From Phaeosaccion multiseriatum (taxonomy: Eukaryota; Ochrophyta, other classes): 64,000 nucleotides of DNA. Made by a program: the position numbers and the translations under genes. The first letter of the stretch is position 1. Every line of letters starts with the position of its first letter. The stretch is from NCBI GenBank assembly GCA_965112735.1, contig OZ218952.1:2170001-2234000 (forward strand), read 5' to 3'. Positions 12,750-25,488 of the stretch are shown here, piece by piece. Under the pieces are notes generated by a model, which saw only the letters and a list, made by a program, of their open reading frames with translations, made no database searches and was not told where the DNA came from.

Positions 12750-15700
12750 TCGATACATGAAGGCCTTGAGCTGACTGAAGCGGAAGCGACTGCCCGCCGT
12801 GATGGCCTGAGTCTGGTCCCCACAGGCCACGAATGTGGTGTGCTCGTCTCGCAGGCCGTCGAAGAGGCGCCACTGACAGGAGAGAAGGTCCTGCACCTCG
12901 TCCACGAAGATGGTGTCACAGAGAGAGAGCTTCGCCCCTGTCGGCAGGCGCTGGCTGAGGTTGGTCATGATGCACACGACATCGATGCCGTGCCGCTCTG
13001 CTCGCATGTCCTCATATCGCTCGAACAGCCTGTAGATCTGCATGCGCTCACTCGAGGAGGCCACGTCGTCGCCGAGCTTCCTGTACTCGTCCAGCGATAG
13101 ACGCCCCCCCGTGTTCTGCTTGATGACGGACATGAACTCGGTGAAGATGAAGTGGGCGGAGAAGTCTCTCTTGAGCTTGGAGTGGCCCGTCAGCGGCTCA
13201 AAATACAGCCTTTCAAAGCGCTCAAAGTCGATCACGTCCTCGTCTTGATATCGCCTTCTCCTGCTGCTGGGGCTCTCCTCCTCGTCGCCCTCTCTAACCC
13301 CCTCTGTCTGTGCCCCGGCTTCCACTGCTCCTGCTCCCGCGCCCACCCCCAGGCGCCTCAGCCTATCCTTAACGTCTCTGTCGTCCTCGCTGAGGTCTAC
13401 AAAGAGGCGTGCCTGTGGATCAAAGCGTATCGCCAATTGCTTGTCCAGGAGCTTCGCCAAGTCGAAGAAGGACACAAATCTTGTCCTCGTCTTTGCCACT
13501 CCAGACTGAGCGGTGCCATGCTCCGTCGTCTCTCCGTTAGTACCAGTGCGTATCGCCTCCTCCTCCTCCTCCTCCTCCTCCTCCTCCCCCTGCCGCCGCT
13601 GCCGCTTCTGTGGTTCGGCCTCAGTCAACGCCCCGGCTGGTTTAGTAGCAGCCTCGAAGGTGGCAACAAGTTTGGTAAACTCGTCATCCACAAGGCTGAC
13701 CAACCCGCGGCTCTGGCTCACAAACAGCTGGCGGGGGGGGGGCTGCTCGCTCAGGACGGCCTGCTGGTACGCCTCGAACAGTCTCTGGGCGAGCACGGAG
13801 GTCTTGCCCGTCCCTCCTCTGCCAATCACCACCACATTGCCGCTCTGCTCCACCGCCTTGCGCTGCTGCGCGTCCAGCATGTAGGGGATGTGGAAGGGCA
13901 CAACATGTCGCCTACCCCGTCTTGCGCTGCTGTCGCCGTCCTCATAACAGCTGTCGGTGTCGTCGTGGTCGTCCCTGCAGTGATTGACTAAAGCGCCGAG
14001 GATCGGGTCGTCAGAGATGTCAAACACCTTCCTCGACCCATCCGCAATGAGGGCCAGCAGTCGACGGGCCTGTAAGTCCTCCTTAAGCCCGATGAGTTTG
14101 AGTAGCTCGGCAGGGTTGGGGTGTGTCAGTCTTTTCCCGACACGCATCACACAAGTCCTGGCTCGCAAGTCTGCCTCCTCCTCCGCTCCAACTCCTGTGA
14201 GAAACTTGAGCCACACCTTGTTGATGCTCTCGTTGGACGGCACCAGGTCGAACGCGTATAGTACGTGCTTCGCGTTGTTCACGCCTATAGTGAATACCAC
14301 TAGCGGGGACTTGCCCATACCGCTTCCGCCGCCTCCTCCTCCCCCTCCTTGCCTTCTCTCTGCATCACCCCTTCGGTCCCCACTTAGGCGCGCCACGAAG
14401 AAGAGGTCCCCTGCGAAGACCCGGACTCGGCGTGCCGCATGTCTCTCCGCCGACACGACGTAGGGCTGCGTGATGTAGGTGGAAGGCCACTGGCCCGACC
14501 GCATAGCCTCAAAGGTCTGCAGAAAGTCAGTCCTGAGGCCGTTGGTCTTCCGTACCTTGCCTATGAAGGCCTCCGAGGCGGTGAGGTCCCAGGCATGACG
14601 GCTTGTGCTGGTGTCGATGGAGGCGAAAGCGCCCCTCCCGATAATGTCGGAGCGGCGCATATCGGGTGGGAGATTGGTCGTACTGTACGATAAGGACAAG
14701 TAGCCAGACTCCTTGGCCGTACTGTACGATAAGGACGAGTAGCCAGACTTCCTCGCCGCGAGTACAGCCTCCCTCGCACGGATCCTCACGCTCGCGCTCT
14801 GATGCAGTGAGTCGCATGCCTCCGAAACGAGTGTGTCGAATTGCTGCTCGTCCCATTGCCCGCCCCCCTCCCGGGTGTCGCAGAAGTGCGAGAAGCGACG
14901 CCACCATTTGGATGACGGCGCGTTGCGGCCAGCAGCAGCAGATGAATGAAATGCTTTCCTATCGCCGAAGACGATGAGATTTAGCTTGGCGCGTGTCAGG
15001 GTGACATTCACACGTCGTGCGTCGTTCACAAAGGCCGAGGAGCTGCCCACCGCTACCCGAGAGACGATGATGACTGTGGGGCAGGGGGGGGGGAGCACAG
15101 CAGAAGGAAGGTCAAGGAGGGGGTGGGGTGAGGAGGAGAGGAGGAGCAAAGGGCAAGTGGGGAGGGAACCTGCAGCAGGAAAGACAAGCCAAAGGGGCGT
15201 TCCGGAAGCATGGAGAAGGGTACTTTGGTACAGCTGGATGAATAGCCAAGGTGTGTTCCCGGCCAGTATCATAGCCCCGCGATGCCTGCGAGTGAGTCTC
15301 CGCTCCAACACACTCACCGTCTCGCTCCTGGCCTTGGAACCCATCCACCGAGTTCACGTCGACCTCCACACCGGCGCTGGCGAGAGAGCTCCGTAGCTTG
15401 TGAACCGCGCCTTCGAGGAGCTTCTTCTGGGCGGTATAGGGAGTGATGACACCCACTCGCAAAGCTCGCAAAGCCGCCTTCTGCTTCTTCTTCTTCTTCT
15501 TCTCCTGCTGCCACAGTCCCACACTTCGAGTCAGGGTGAGGAGGTGTGCGCACACGAGAGATGCCTCTTCGATGTTGGACTTGCTGCCGGAGCTGTCCAT
15601 CTCCAATTGCGAGCATGCGTGCTGCACGAACAAGAGGGGCGGGAAACGAGCATACCAGGCCGCCGCTTCCTCCGCGTATTGCTCCACGTTGCTTCCATCC

Positions 15701-17950
15701 GCAATTCTCCCACCATAAAAGTGCGCGGAAGAAAAGGCTGAGATGTGGGGGTGCATGCGGTACTGAGTGGAGAGCAGGTGGTAGTGGGGATGGCCCTGCC
15801 CCTGCAGACGCTCAAAGAGGCTGCGCTGATACCCCGCGTCGACGCACGCTTCGGAGAACACGGTGCCTGGCAGCTGCCGAGGATCGCCCACCAACACCAG
15901 CGTTCGCAGGCCCTCTCTGAGCAGACAAGTCGACTCGGCCTCGACGGCTTGGGCCGCCTCATCCACCACCACCACCCGGGGCGACAACGGCAGACTCTGC
16001 ACCCTCTTGGAGAGGCTCATGTTGAGCGTACAGAAGAGCACTCGGGCCCTGAGCAAGAACTCGTTCGCGAGCCGATTGTACAGGGCTCCGGTGTGCTTGT
16101 GCCCTCGGTCAAGGACCAGTAGCGGTGGCGGCTTTCCCTTTCTCACCTCGTCCACCTTGATGCTCAAGCTCGTGGCCTCCCCAATCACGCCCTCGAGGCC
16201 CCTCAACAGCCCTGCAAACACCTCCGCGCCCACCTCGACGCTCATTCCGTCGCCCTCGCCCTCCTGCTCCTGCCCATCCGCTGTCATGGCGTCACTCAGC
16301 AGCTTCTTCGCCACGTCCACGGATGCCGTGAGTTCACTCAGCGCGGTGGTGGAGTGGCGGCACCCGCTTTCTTCATAGATCTTGAACAGTGCAGGCAAGC
16401 GCCGGTGCATGGTAAAGACATTCCTGCAGCTGCTACTCTCCTCATTCAACACGCCGTCCTTGAGCTTCAAAGCCTCCAAGCGCAGCGTATGGACTGCCAG
16501 CAGGGCCCGTTTCACTCGGCTGTCGAGGTGGCAGGGCTCGAGGCACTCGAATTCGCCCTCCAGCAGCGGGGCCATGGTCTCTGGCCTGCAGATGACCACC
16601 ATGTCTGTGTCTGACACCACACTCGGGTCTCGCTGGAGCCACAGGGCCTTCGCCACCGCGAGCATGGCAATGTTTGTAGTTGTTGTGACCATGATGGCGG
16701 GTCCCCCCCCTCCCCCCTTCTGCTTCTCCTCCTCCTCCTCCTCATTGGTGAAGAGTAGGGTGTTGATGAGCCCAACCGTAGTGGTCGTCTTGCCCGTTCC
16801 AGGTGCTGAATATATATATACGGCATCAAGAGAAAGGATACAACAGCAGCAGCAGCAAAACATTGTGGTTAGCGCCAACGAGTGGCTGGTACCGGTGGGG
16901 GGGGGGGGGGGGGAGAGTGGAAGAAAGGCACAAACAGCTTGGCTTGTGCTCCCGCCGGCCCACTCACGTCCTTGGATGAGGCAGATGCCGCCGTTTCCGC
17001 CTCCCGTCGTGTCCATCCGCACCACCTCGGCCACCGCCTCGGCCTGCGGGGCATTAAGAGGTCTACCTCGCGTGTACCGGAGAGCCTTCTCCACCAACTT
17101 CTGAGCCCATCCCTCCTCCTGCCCGTCATCCTGTCCATATTGCGGGCCCCGTTCCTCCTCGAGGCCGAAGATATGCCTCGCTACGACGCTGTGCGAGAGC
17201 GACGGACGCAGTAGCATCGTGTCCTTTAGCGACCCAAGGAAACGGTCTGTAGACAAGCCATTGGAGAATACAGTCACCTTCAGCTGCTCGCCCGGGTTGG
17301 GCAGCTCCAGGCCCCAATATTGGCAGCAGAAACACTTAATAAGTGGCCCGTCCTCTTGGTGGAACTTGCATGCTCGAACAATGAACCAGCCACAGCACTC
17401 ACGAGGATCAGGCGCATCAGGCGAATGCCGCCGGTAGAGAGCTGGCGCCATACCTCTGCTGAGGAAGCCAATGTCGCCGGGAGAAAGCTCTTGCCCTACC
17501 TCTGCCGCGGTCAGTTTGAGGAAGCCGCTCGTCCCGTCGTCACCGCCTCGTGATGACAGCACGTGCATTGTCTTGACCTTGAGGCCAGTGCTGCCATCCT
17601 CTGAACCTCCCACCGCACACTGGGCATCACGAGCGAGAGTTGCCCGGAAGTTCTCCTGGTAGTCGTTGAGCACAGCAAGCAACAAACAAACAACACAAAC
17701 GAGGGGATAAGCTGGCTTGTCTCACTCTCGCTCATTGCGTCCAGCTAAAAGGGTGCCTGAGCCATTCCGCCTACGTTGCACGCACCTCCATGGGGCACAC
17801 GAAGACCTGCAGACTCCTCCATGATGCCGGCTGAGCGTTGGAGCTGATGTCTAGGCTTTCAAAGGATAGCGCCTCCCGGTTGTTGGCGAAAAGAACACCC
17901 CTCGGGAGATTCAGCACCGCATCTAAGGACCGGAAGGGCTGCTCAGCCAT
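7478..17950 (-). CDS. Giant dual SF1 helicase: UPF1/SEN1-like plus UvrD/TRANK1-like, with C-terminal helical repeats
   Basis: Six exons in phase: 17786-17950, 16968-17655, 15318-16805, 12320-15073, 11992-12153 and 7478-11793, giving about 3190 aa. Helicase 1 (about 250-815) has GPPGTGKT (284-291, split by an intron), DEAAQ (566), QYRMHP (632), DGFQGQERD (772-780) and VNVTLTRAK (802-810), as in UPF1/SEN1/SETX. Helicase 2 (about 1185-1830) has GRGGTGKT (K1204), VDEVQD (D1505), a GDQTQAI motif, NYRT, the segment VLEAKGLEFDD and LYVAVTRSR (about 1814-1822), as in UvrD-like domains of TRANK1-type proteins. A region rich in TPR-like helices, then a coiled coil, then Leu/Pro repeats (about 2670-3190) follow. 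Poly-Gln (10161-10199) and poly-Ser (about 12706-12747) tracts are coded by CTG arrays. An NTP-driven nucleic-acid translocase role follows from the motifs; substrate and pathway are unknown. The start is the ATG at 17950, followed by a good donor. A split into two genes is unlikely, because each intron keeps phase and completes a motif. Confidence 0.85.
7481..9050 (-). repeat. Coding 180-bp tandem repeat (60-aa units)
   Basis: The helicase C-terminus is a tandem array. A recurring CCTTCAGCAAG-type segment falls at 7561, 7741, 7921, 8101, 8281 and 8461, exactly 180 bp apart, and again at 8824 after a 3-bp shift. Each 60-aa unit holds about three 20-residue segments of the pattern LLxxLPxxxLxxLLPRLP. 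The pattern resembles the superhelical N-domain of MgtE transporters or HEAT-like hairpins, but I infer that from pattern alone. The units nearest the stop are the most alike. Confidence 0.9.
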
Positions 17951-18320
17951 CCTTCAGCCCTGTGTTGAAGGGACAGTGCTGGTGCTGCTGCTACTGACGC
18001 GGCCTGGTCACGGCAAGGAGATCCTTCTTCAGAGCTAAACAAATAAACGAAAGATATGTGGAGACAGGTTTTGCCCCCCCCCCCCAAAGGCATTGCCAAA
18101 GGTCACCCACACCTTCGCCAACTGTGAAGTGAATTCCCGCGCAAAAAGAGACAATCGCAACTTTATTACTACAGTTGAAGTACTTCATACAGCGTTACGG
18201 CTTGCTTGCGGCATACAGCTTGCTGCTCTACTGGCGCCGCTGCTGCCGCTATTACCTAGTCCTGCACCCTGCAGACCTGTCTTTTGCGCCTTCCTCCTTC
18301 CTCTGTACTAAATGGCAGCA
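17951..18320. other. Spacer between CFAP58 3' end and the helicase gene
   Basis: A 370-bp interval with both flanking genes on the minus strand. It must contain the helicase promoter and 5' UTR and the CFAP58 3' UTR. Nothing else is recognisable apart from a C run near 18076. Confidence 0.5.
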
Positions 18321-21300
18321 CTAAATGGCATATCCGCCGCCCGCGAACCTCCGACTGGCCGCGGCGTGTGCCCTGACTTGCTGCGTGGCGGGGCCTCTGA
18401 GGGCCTTCTCCTCGTCCGCCATTTCCCGCATGAGCGAGTCCTTGCGCTTCTGCTCGTACAGCTTGCGCTTGGTGTCTTGCAGCTCCCTGACCAACCGCTC
18501 TGCTTCATACTTGAACTCGTTGACTTGCGCCTGGTACATGTTGAGCTCTGCGGCCATGGCCTTCATCTGCCGGGACTTCTCCTTCAGCGACGCCTGCGTG
18601 ATCGACCGACAGATGACGATAGAAGGAGGAGAGTAGAGGACAAAGGGCACGCGGTAGAGGCCACAGAGAGGGTAAGAGAGCAAACGGTACGGGCCACAGA
18701 GCAGGGGGTAGGGAGAGGCCAAAGAGCGCGAGGCAAAACATTGCAACACACGACGTAAGTGGCGCATACCAGTGGGTCGGGGTCTCACTTTGGAGAGCAA
18801 ACGACAACTCGATAAACTCTCGCTGTCCTCTCCGTCTCTCCCTCTCTCTCTCACTCACACACACTATACACACACACTATACACACACACCAACGCACCT
18901 GGTACACGCTGAGCTGCTCCGCCACCTCCGGTCCGGGCTGTCTCGCGAGAATGGCCTTGACCTCCTTGTAGAGGTTCTCCTTCTCCTCGAGCAACAGGTC
19001 CTTCTCCACCACCTCCTCCGTCTTTGCTATGAGCCTCTTTTGCAGGGTCTGTATCTTTTGGATCATCTCGTACGTGGTGGGGTCGGAGCCCTCGAGCTTG
19101 CGCCACCGGTGCACATTCATTGGGTTCTATGGGCAGTTGATGATGATAATGATGGTGATGGTTTCGGTGGTGATGAGGAGGGACGGGCGAGAGAGTGAAA
19201 GAGAAGGCAAGAGAGGAAAGGTGCAAAAGGGCTCAGTGCGAAGTGCTCAATAGATGGCAATAGATGGCGGTGCGGAGTGGCGACGGGGGTTGGGGCGTCC
19301 TCTGAGAGTAGACCTGAGTCTGAGGGGTGGAGAGCGAGAGCAGGAGAGCGGGACACGCAGGCTTCCCCCTCTCGACAACCCATCTGTTCTACACTACACC
19401 TTCCCTTGCTTTGCCTGCCTGCTTGATCGATTGCTGGCTTTCCCTGCTGGCTTGGCCTGCTTACTTCCCTGCTTCCTTCCTTCCTTGCCGACTTGCGTGC
19501 TGGCTCGCTTGCTTGCTTACCTCGAGCTCCTCGCTGAGTGCCTTGACCTTGGTCTTCTCTCGCAGCATGTCCCGCTGCAGCTGGAAGAGCTCCCTCCGCA
19601 TATCCTCCATTTGGTTGTTGGAGCCCCTCGAAATGTTCAAGTCACGCGCCAAGTCGCTCACCTGGGAGGTGTACAAAGGGGAGGGGGGAGAGGAGCGAGC
19701 GAGAGAGAGATAGAGAGGGGGAGAGAGAGAGAGATGGAGGTAGAGAGAGAGTAAGGAGGGAGGGGCGACGTGTGCTTGTCTCAGTCCACGATCATTGCCC
19801 ACTTACTATGCTCGCCTCGATAGATACACGGCTAGCACAATGGTACAGCTCTCATTCAACACAGCCCGAGTTTCTCTCCTCGCCCTGTCTTCGATCCCTC
19901 GCCGTCTCTCTCCCCCTATCCTTCTCCCTCTCCCTCTCCCTCTCCCTCTCCCTCTCCCTCTCCCTCTCTCTCTGCCCTGTCGGATACGCGCTCGTGAAGC
20001 ACTCCAGTTGCTTCTTACCTTGAGCTTGAGTGTGCGGATGTCTTGCAAGCGGTGCGCGTACGAGGCCTCCCCCTTCTTGAGGGTGCTCTGTTGGATCTTG
20101 AGTTTCTCGTACAGGAGAGCTGCGGGAGGGGCGAGAGGGAGGAGCACCAGCAGCAGAAATCGCAACAGCAGCAGCAATAGCATCAGCACGGGAAGAGGAG
20201 AAGGAGGGGCCCACGGGACGACTGGCGACGACGTATGAGCATGTAGGGTAGGGTAGGGTAGGGTAGGGTATGTATGACGACGGACGCACGCAATCAAACC
20301 CGGAGGATGAATGACCCTATAGGCAGTATGCCTGTGAACATGTAAGCCTGTATACCCGTCTGCGTACATGCCCTTACACCGGCCTCGTGAAGGGAAAGAC
20401 GACACACAACTCTACAGGGCCACAGCCTCTGTGGATAGGATGGGGTTCTTCATTCAATGGGAGGGGAAGGGGAGGCAACTCATCTCTTACCAAGCTCGTC
20501 GTTACGTCGAATCAGCTGTGTGCCCAAGATGTCCCTCTCATTGATCACCTTGGGGAGGAGGAGCGAGAGAGCACGCACGCACACACGTACACAGAGAGAA
20601 AGAGAGAGCGTTAGTGCGGAATGCCGCTGATGCGCACATACACACAAGAGGCCTCCGGAGGCCTTCCTACCCTACCTGATCGTACTCCTTCCTCTGCTTG
20701 AGGGCCTCGTCGTCCATGGTGCGGATCATGTTGGCGAGGCGGCGCACCTCAGCGTCCTAAGAGAGGCATATGGGGAGGGAGGGAGGGAGGGAGGGAGGGA
20801 GGGGTGGAGGGAGGGAGGGAGGGAGGGAGGGAGGGAGGGAGGGAGGGAGGGAGGGAGGGAGGGAGGGAGGGAGGGAGGGAGTGAGGGAGGGAGGGAGGGA
20901 GGGAGGGAGGGAGGGAGGGAGGGAGGGAGGGAGGGAGGGAGGGAGGGAGGGAGGGAGGGAGGGAGGGAGGGAGGGAGAGGGTGATTGGCTGTTTGCTTGA
21001 TGGATTCACAAACTCTTTGTTGGTTTGGTTGCTTTCGCTCATATTTGTGGATGGATGATAGGGGTTATGATCGATGGAATGGGCGATTGGCCCATTGCGT
21101 GCGTCAAGGGGAGGGGGGGCTCAGTCAAAGTCGAGCTGCGCAGCGTGTGTGCGTGCGTAACAAAAAGAGAGGGAGGGGGGACGAACCGCAGAACCGAGCA
21201 TGCACGAGCCCTTTTCGACTCAAGAGGCCCCAACAGACGGACGAAGTTGAGCCAAGAGGGTGCTGCAGACAAGAACAAAGAGTTCACACACCTGCTTGTG

Positions 21301-24300
21301 GATGACGTCATCGTTGCTGTCCAGGAGACGCTTCATGCGGTCAATCTCGTTGCGCATCTGCTCGCGCTGCTTCTCCACCCGTTGGTGATCGAAATGCTCC
21401 TGTGAATTGAGAAGCCATCAAGCAAGCCAGCAAGCGTTCCCAGGCATGCAGCAACGCGCGTTAGTTGGAAGAGACGCCCGGTACAAAGGATAGCGTGTTG
21501 ACTCCAGGACCACGGAAGGCGAGTGGTGACCGCCGTTACTTCTGCATCATCGCCCCTTTCTCTCGTCCCATCTCTTTTGTTCTCTACCTCCCCCCCCCCC
21601 CCCGTCCTTGCTTGGGCAGATTCTACTCTACCACCGCCACCGCCACCACTGCCACCACCGCCACCACCGCCACCACCACCACTGTTCCTGCATCTAGAAC
21701 TCTACCCATTGGCGACATTCTTACGTATGTTACGTACCTTGACAAGTGCGTGATCCTTGGCCGCAATCTCCTCCTTGAGCTGCTCGATTTGGTGACTCAT
21801 AATCTTGGACTTGCGCTTCATCTCGGCAATCTCGTCTTGTGCCTCGATGAAGTTCTTGGAGTAGAGGTTTCTGTCGCTCCTCACCCCCTCGTAGAGCTGC
21901 TGCTGCTGCTTGAGTTTGGCCTCCCACTCCGCGGACTTTTTGGAGAGCTCGTTGATGCGCATCTCACGCAGCTTCACGTCCTCAAGCGCCTGTAGAAAGC
22001 AACACACGCATACACACACCAGACATAATCACACACGCACACACACACACACACAGAGGGGTAGATACATTCAGATTCAAAGCAAAGGCACTCGCTAAGT
22101 CGGTGAGTCAGTCGATTCCCTCAGTCATCGGGCCATCCACGCGATTGGGCACGCACGCACGCACGCATGCACGCACAGGTACGGCATACACACATGCACG
22201 CAAGCACGCTCATACACACGCACCTGCAGGTACATGTTCTGTGCCTCCGACAGCTCCACGCCGCCCTTCTCTCTCTCCTTCTCGAGGCGGAATATCTCCT
22301 TCCTCTGCCTGGCCACCTCTGTCTTGTAGCTGCCAAGCTCGGCCTCCAGGCTCTGCACTATGCGCTCCTTCTCGCGCACCGTGTCTTCCACAGACCGCAC
22401 CTGCACACAGACACAAACACACAGACACAAACGAAACGCACACAGAGACACATACACAGCACACGCACACATAAGAAGTGAGCGTTACACACTTGGCGTG
22501 GAGCGTAAGTGTGACATATCGTGGGGCGCCAGGACATGGGGAGCGCCTCTCATCGCCGCTCGCCTATCCTGGGCTGGCTGTTACGCATGTGTGCAGGCGT
22601 CTGTGCCTTCCTTCCTTCCTTCCTTCCTTCCTTCCTTCCTTCCTTCCTTCCTTACCCGGTCTGCTTCTTTCTGTGTGCTCTGCAGGGCCAGTGCGTTGGC
22701 CCTCTCGCTCTTCTCAAAGTCCTTCCTGAAGCTCTCCTCCTTCCGCCGCAGCCGGTCCATCTCCCTCTCCAGCGTCGCCGTCTGTGAAGAGCCCGAGGCG
22801 AGAAGGCGAGGAGGTCATATTAGAATGTGTTGGTGTGTCCAGCTCTCATGGCCCGAGAAGGTGGTGGGGTTAGGTTGGGTATATAAGACTCCTGCCTTTC
22901 TGGCTGGCTGTTCGTCCGTCTCCGGTTGTCTAGCTATGCGAAGGCCTGCCTGACTGTCCTCTCCCATCCCACCTGTCTCTGTGCCTCAAGCAGGGGCTCC
23001 TTGCTATTCTCCAGCAGGTTGCGCAGCCTCTCGGTTTGCGTTCGCTCTCTCTCGAGCTTCCTCTCCCACGTGCCCACCTCCGTGCGCAGGAGGGTGGCCT
23101 CCTCCCCCTTGGCCTTCATCTGCACTCATTCGTTTCGTTCATTCCATCATGCACACATACGTTCACGAGAAGAGGAGTCCGAGACGGGGTTCAGGGTGGA
23201 GAGGGAGTTTGGCAGCAGAGAGGGAGAGAGCAAGCGTGTGGGGGTTAGAGCGAGAGAGCAAGCGTGGCCCGCAGAACAACAGTTCTACAGCACTCGACTA
23301 AGCAAGGGGCACCATCCCGCAGCCTCTCTTTTTGAGACGAGCTCTAGCTACGACGGGCTGCCGAGCCGAGAGGCATGCGCGCACACGCTCAGTAGCATCA
23401 AGGAACCCCCCCCCCCGCCCCCACTCTCGCTGCCTGACCTACCTGCTTCTGCAGGCCTGTGTTGTCGAGCTGCAGCTGATTGTTCTTGGCCATGTGGTCC
23501 TCCAAGTCCGATGTGAGCTTCTCCGTGCGGTTGAAGAGTGTGTCATAGTCTCGGAGGTACTTCTCCATGGTGGCTCTCGCCTCGTTAAGCTGCTTCTCCA
23601 GCGCCGTTGCCGTCATCCTCGCCTGCTGAGATGCCAGGTTCATCTTCTCGCTCTCCTCTGCGCCACGCACGCACGCACACAACACGCGCACACACACGTA
23701 GAGAGAGGGATAGAGTGAGAGTCACGAGACTGAGGCAAAGCTCTGCATACATGCTTGTACAAAGCTCTGCATACATGCTTGTACACCACTTTCTAAAGCA
23801 CGCCCCTCCGCCTCACCCGCGAAAGTAGCACCTTTAGCGAGGGTTTGACCCTGAAACGCACCCGAGACACCTCATTCGCACTTAATCGCAAGGCACACAC
23901 ACACACGCGCGCATGAGAAAGAGAGACGGGGCAAGTCCGAAACGCCCCCCCTCCCCCTCTCACCTATATCCTTCCCTCGGCCTCACCTGTTTTCCCGTCT
24001 AGCTTGAGACGCACGTCCCTGAGCTCCTTGTCGAGTCGCTCTCTGCGCCTCTGCTCTCGCTGGATCTCGTTCTCTTTCACTGAGGATATGGCAAGCGCAA
24101 GCGGGGCGGGGAGCATGGTGATGATGAGGACTGACTGTCGAGCACCGTTTCACACAACTGTGTCAGCAGGGGATATTAAAGGGAGAGGGAAGAGCACAAC
24201 CAGACCCTCTGACAGCCACGGAACCTCCCCTTCCCTCTCCCACTGGCTGTTGACTTACTTTGCACGATCTCTCTACTCTCGAGGAGGAGGCTCTCCTTCT

Positions 24301-25488
24301 CGTTTCTGTCTGTGGTAATGGCCACAGCGCTGTCGTTGAGTTCCTGCAGCTGCGTCTCCAGCATGCTGATGGCCTGGGACTGCTCCTCTGTGCGCCGCAT
24401 AAGATCGTCCCGCACCTGAGGAACGGGTTACGGTCACGGGGAGACGGGGGTGATGGGATGCGGCGGGGGGGAGGAGGGAGGGAGGGAGGAAGGGAGCGGG
24501 CCAAGGGGGGTGAATGGAAGTGAAAGGACGACCCAGAGCTTCGGTAGGAGGCAGAGGACTTCAGCGAAGGCCTGGGCAGATGAGTAGACACGAGGGGCTC
24601 TGAAGCCATTCTTTGGCACCCCTCAGTCCCACTCGTCCCCTCCCCGCAAGCCCGACCCCCTCCCCCCCTCCCTCGGAGGCTCGACCAACCGCACGCATTG
24701 TATTGCATAAGGGCTTCTCGCGTGTCTTGTTTCTCACCCGGACGAGCTCCTTGACCATGTTCTCCTGCCCCACGCTGAGTCCGGCCCCCCTCTCCACCAG
24801 CTTGGAGAGGTTTCCAATCTCGTCCTTGAGCTGTGAGATGGTGTCCTTTGCGCGCACTTCCTTCTCGTGCGCCACGTCCACCATTGTCCACGCCTTTTCA
24901 ATCTCCTTGCGCAGACTGCCGATAGTGTTTTGGTCCTCCTGGGAAAGCTTGAGGGCCGTCTGCACCTTGGCAGCATTGTTGACAATCTCTCCGTTGAGCT
25001 CTCGACACTTCTTGATGAGCCTCTTCTCCTGCTCGTGCGACTTTTTCAGGGCGCGGTGCAGCTTCTCGTACTCGAGTCGGAAACGCTCGAGCGACTTGTC
25101 GCCCACTAGCTCTCCGAGAACGTCCTGAAGAGGGGAAGAAGGAAGGCACAGCCATCCGTGTCAGAATGAGGAGAGGCAGGGAATAGAGGGAAGGGACAAA
25201 GGCTGCGCTGATCTCTTTCTCTCCCTTTCCAACATCATGGTTTTGGTGATACCCCGTATTCCCTGGTGACAGCCCACAAGCAGTGCCCCATTTGGCTCGC
25301 CCTGATCAGTTTACCACCAACCAACGGAGACTCCTGCCAGCGTCCCCTTGCCCGCCCCTCACCTGAAAATCTCTCTCCAGAGCCTCGAAGGCACTGCTAT
25401 TAAAGTCGAGCTCCACATCATCCGCCCGTCCTGGCTTCTTTAGCTCGTCCCCTGCTGCTGAAGGCCCCGCCAGCGTGTCGTCCGCCAT
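18321..25488 (-). CDS. CFAP58: Cilia- and flagella-associated protein 58 (CFAP58/CCDC147)
   Basis: Sixteen exons in phase: 25363-25488, 24738-25124, 24259-24415, 23987-24079, 23443-23657, 22973-23119, 22656-22781, 22224-22400, 21738-21989, 21292-21399, 20676-20756, 20491-20548, 20019-20119, 19521-19661, 18899-19126 and 18321-18593. The product is 889 aa, close to the 872 aa of human CFAP58. It is coiled coil almost throughout. Blocks matching the family include GDKSLERFRLEYEKLH and ALKLSQEDQ near the N-terminus, LYEGVRSDRNLYSKN and EAQDEI in the middle, and ERDILGTQLIRRNDELALLYEK and NPMNVHRWRKLEGSDP toward the C-terminus, then ARQPGPEVAEQL. CFAP58 proteins are axoneme-associated and needed for normal flagella, so this gene implies a flagellate stage. 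The start is the ATG at 25488, in a short head-to-head interval with the tRNA-binding gene. One intron carries a 207-bp GGGA array. Confidence 0.95.
20246..20272. repeat. Short (TAGGG)5 tract in a CFAP58 intron
   Basis: Five copies of TAGGG lie inside the intron between the exons at 20119 and 20491. The pentamer is not the usual TTAGGG or TTTAGGG telomere unit. Confidence 0.7.
20772..20978. repeat. (GGGA)n array, about 50 units, in a CFAP58 intron
   Basis: A near-perfect GGGA array with two point variants (near 20801 and 20881). On the transcribed strand it reads CCCT and lies directly upstream of the acceptor at 20757, so it forms an extreme polypyrimidine tract for the exon at 20676-20756. 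Confidence 0.95.

Noticed and set aside
20246-20272. Interstitial telomere repeat
   Set aside because: The unit is TAGGG, only five copies, not a standard telomere hexamer or heptamer.
20749-21042. Long open frames on both strands through the GGGA array
   Set aside because: The translations are pure Glu/Gly/Arg or Leu/Pro/Ser repeats and the array lies inside a well-supported CFAP58 intron.
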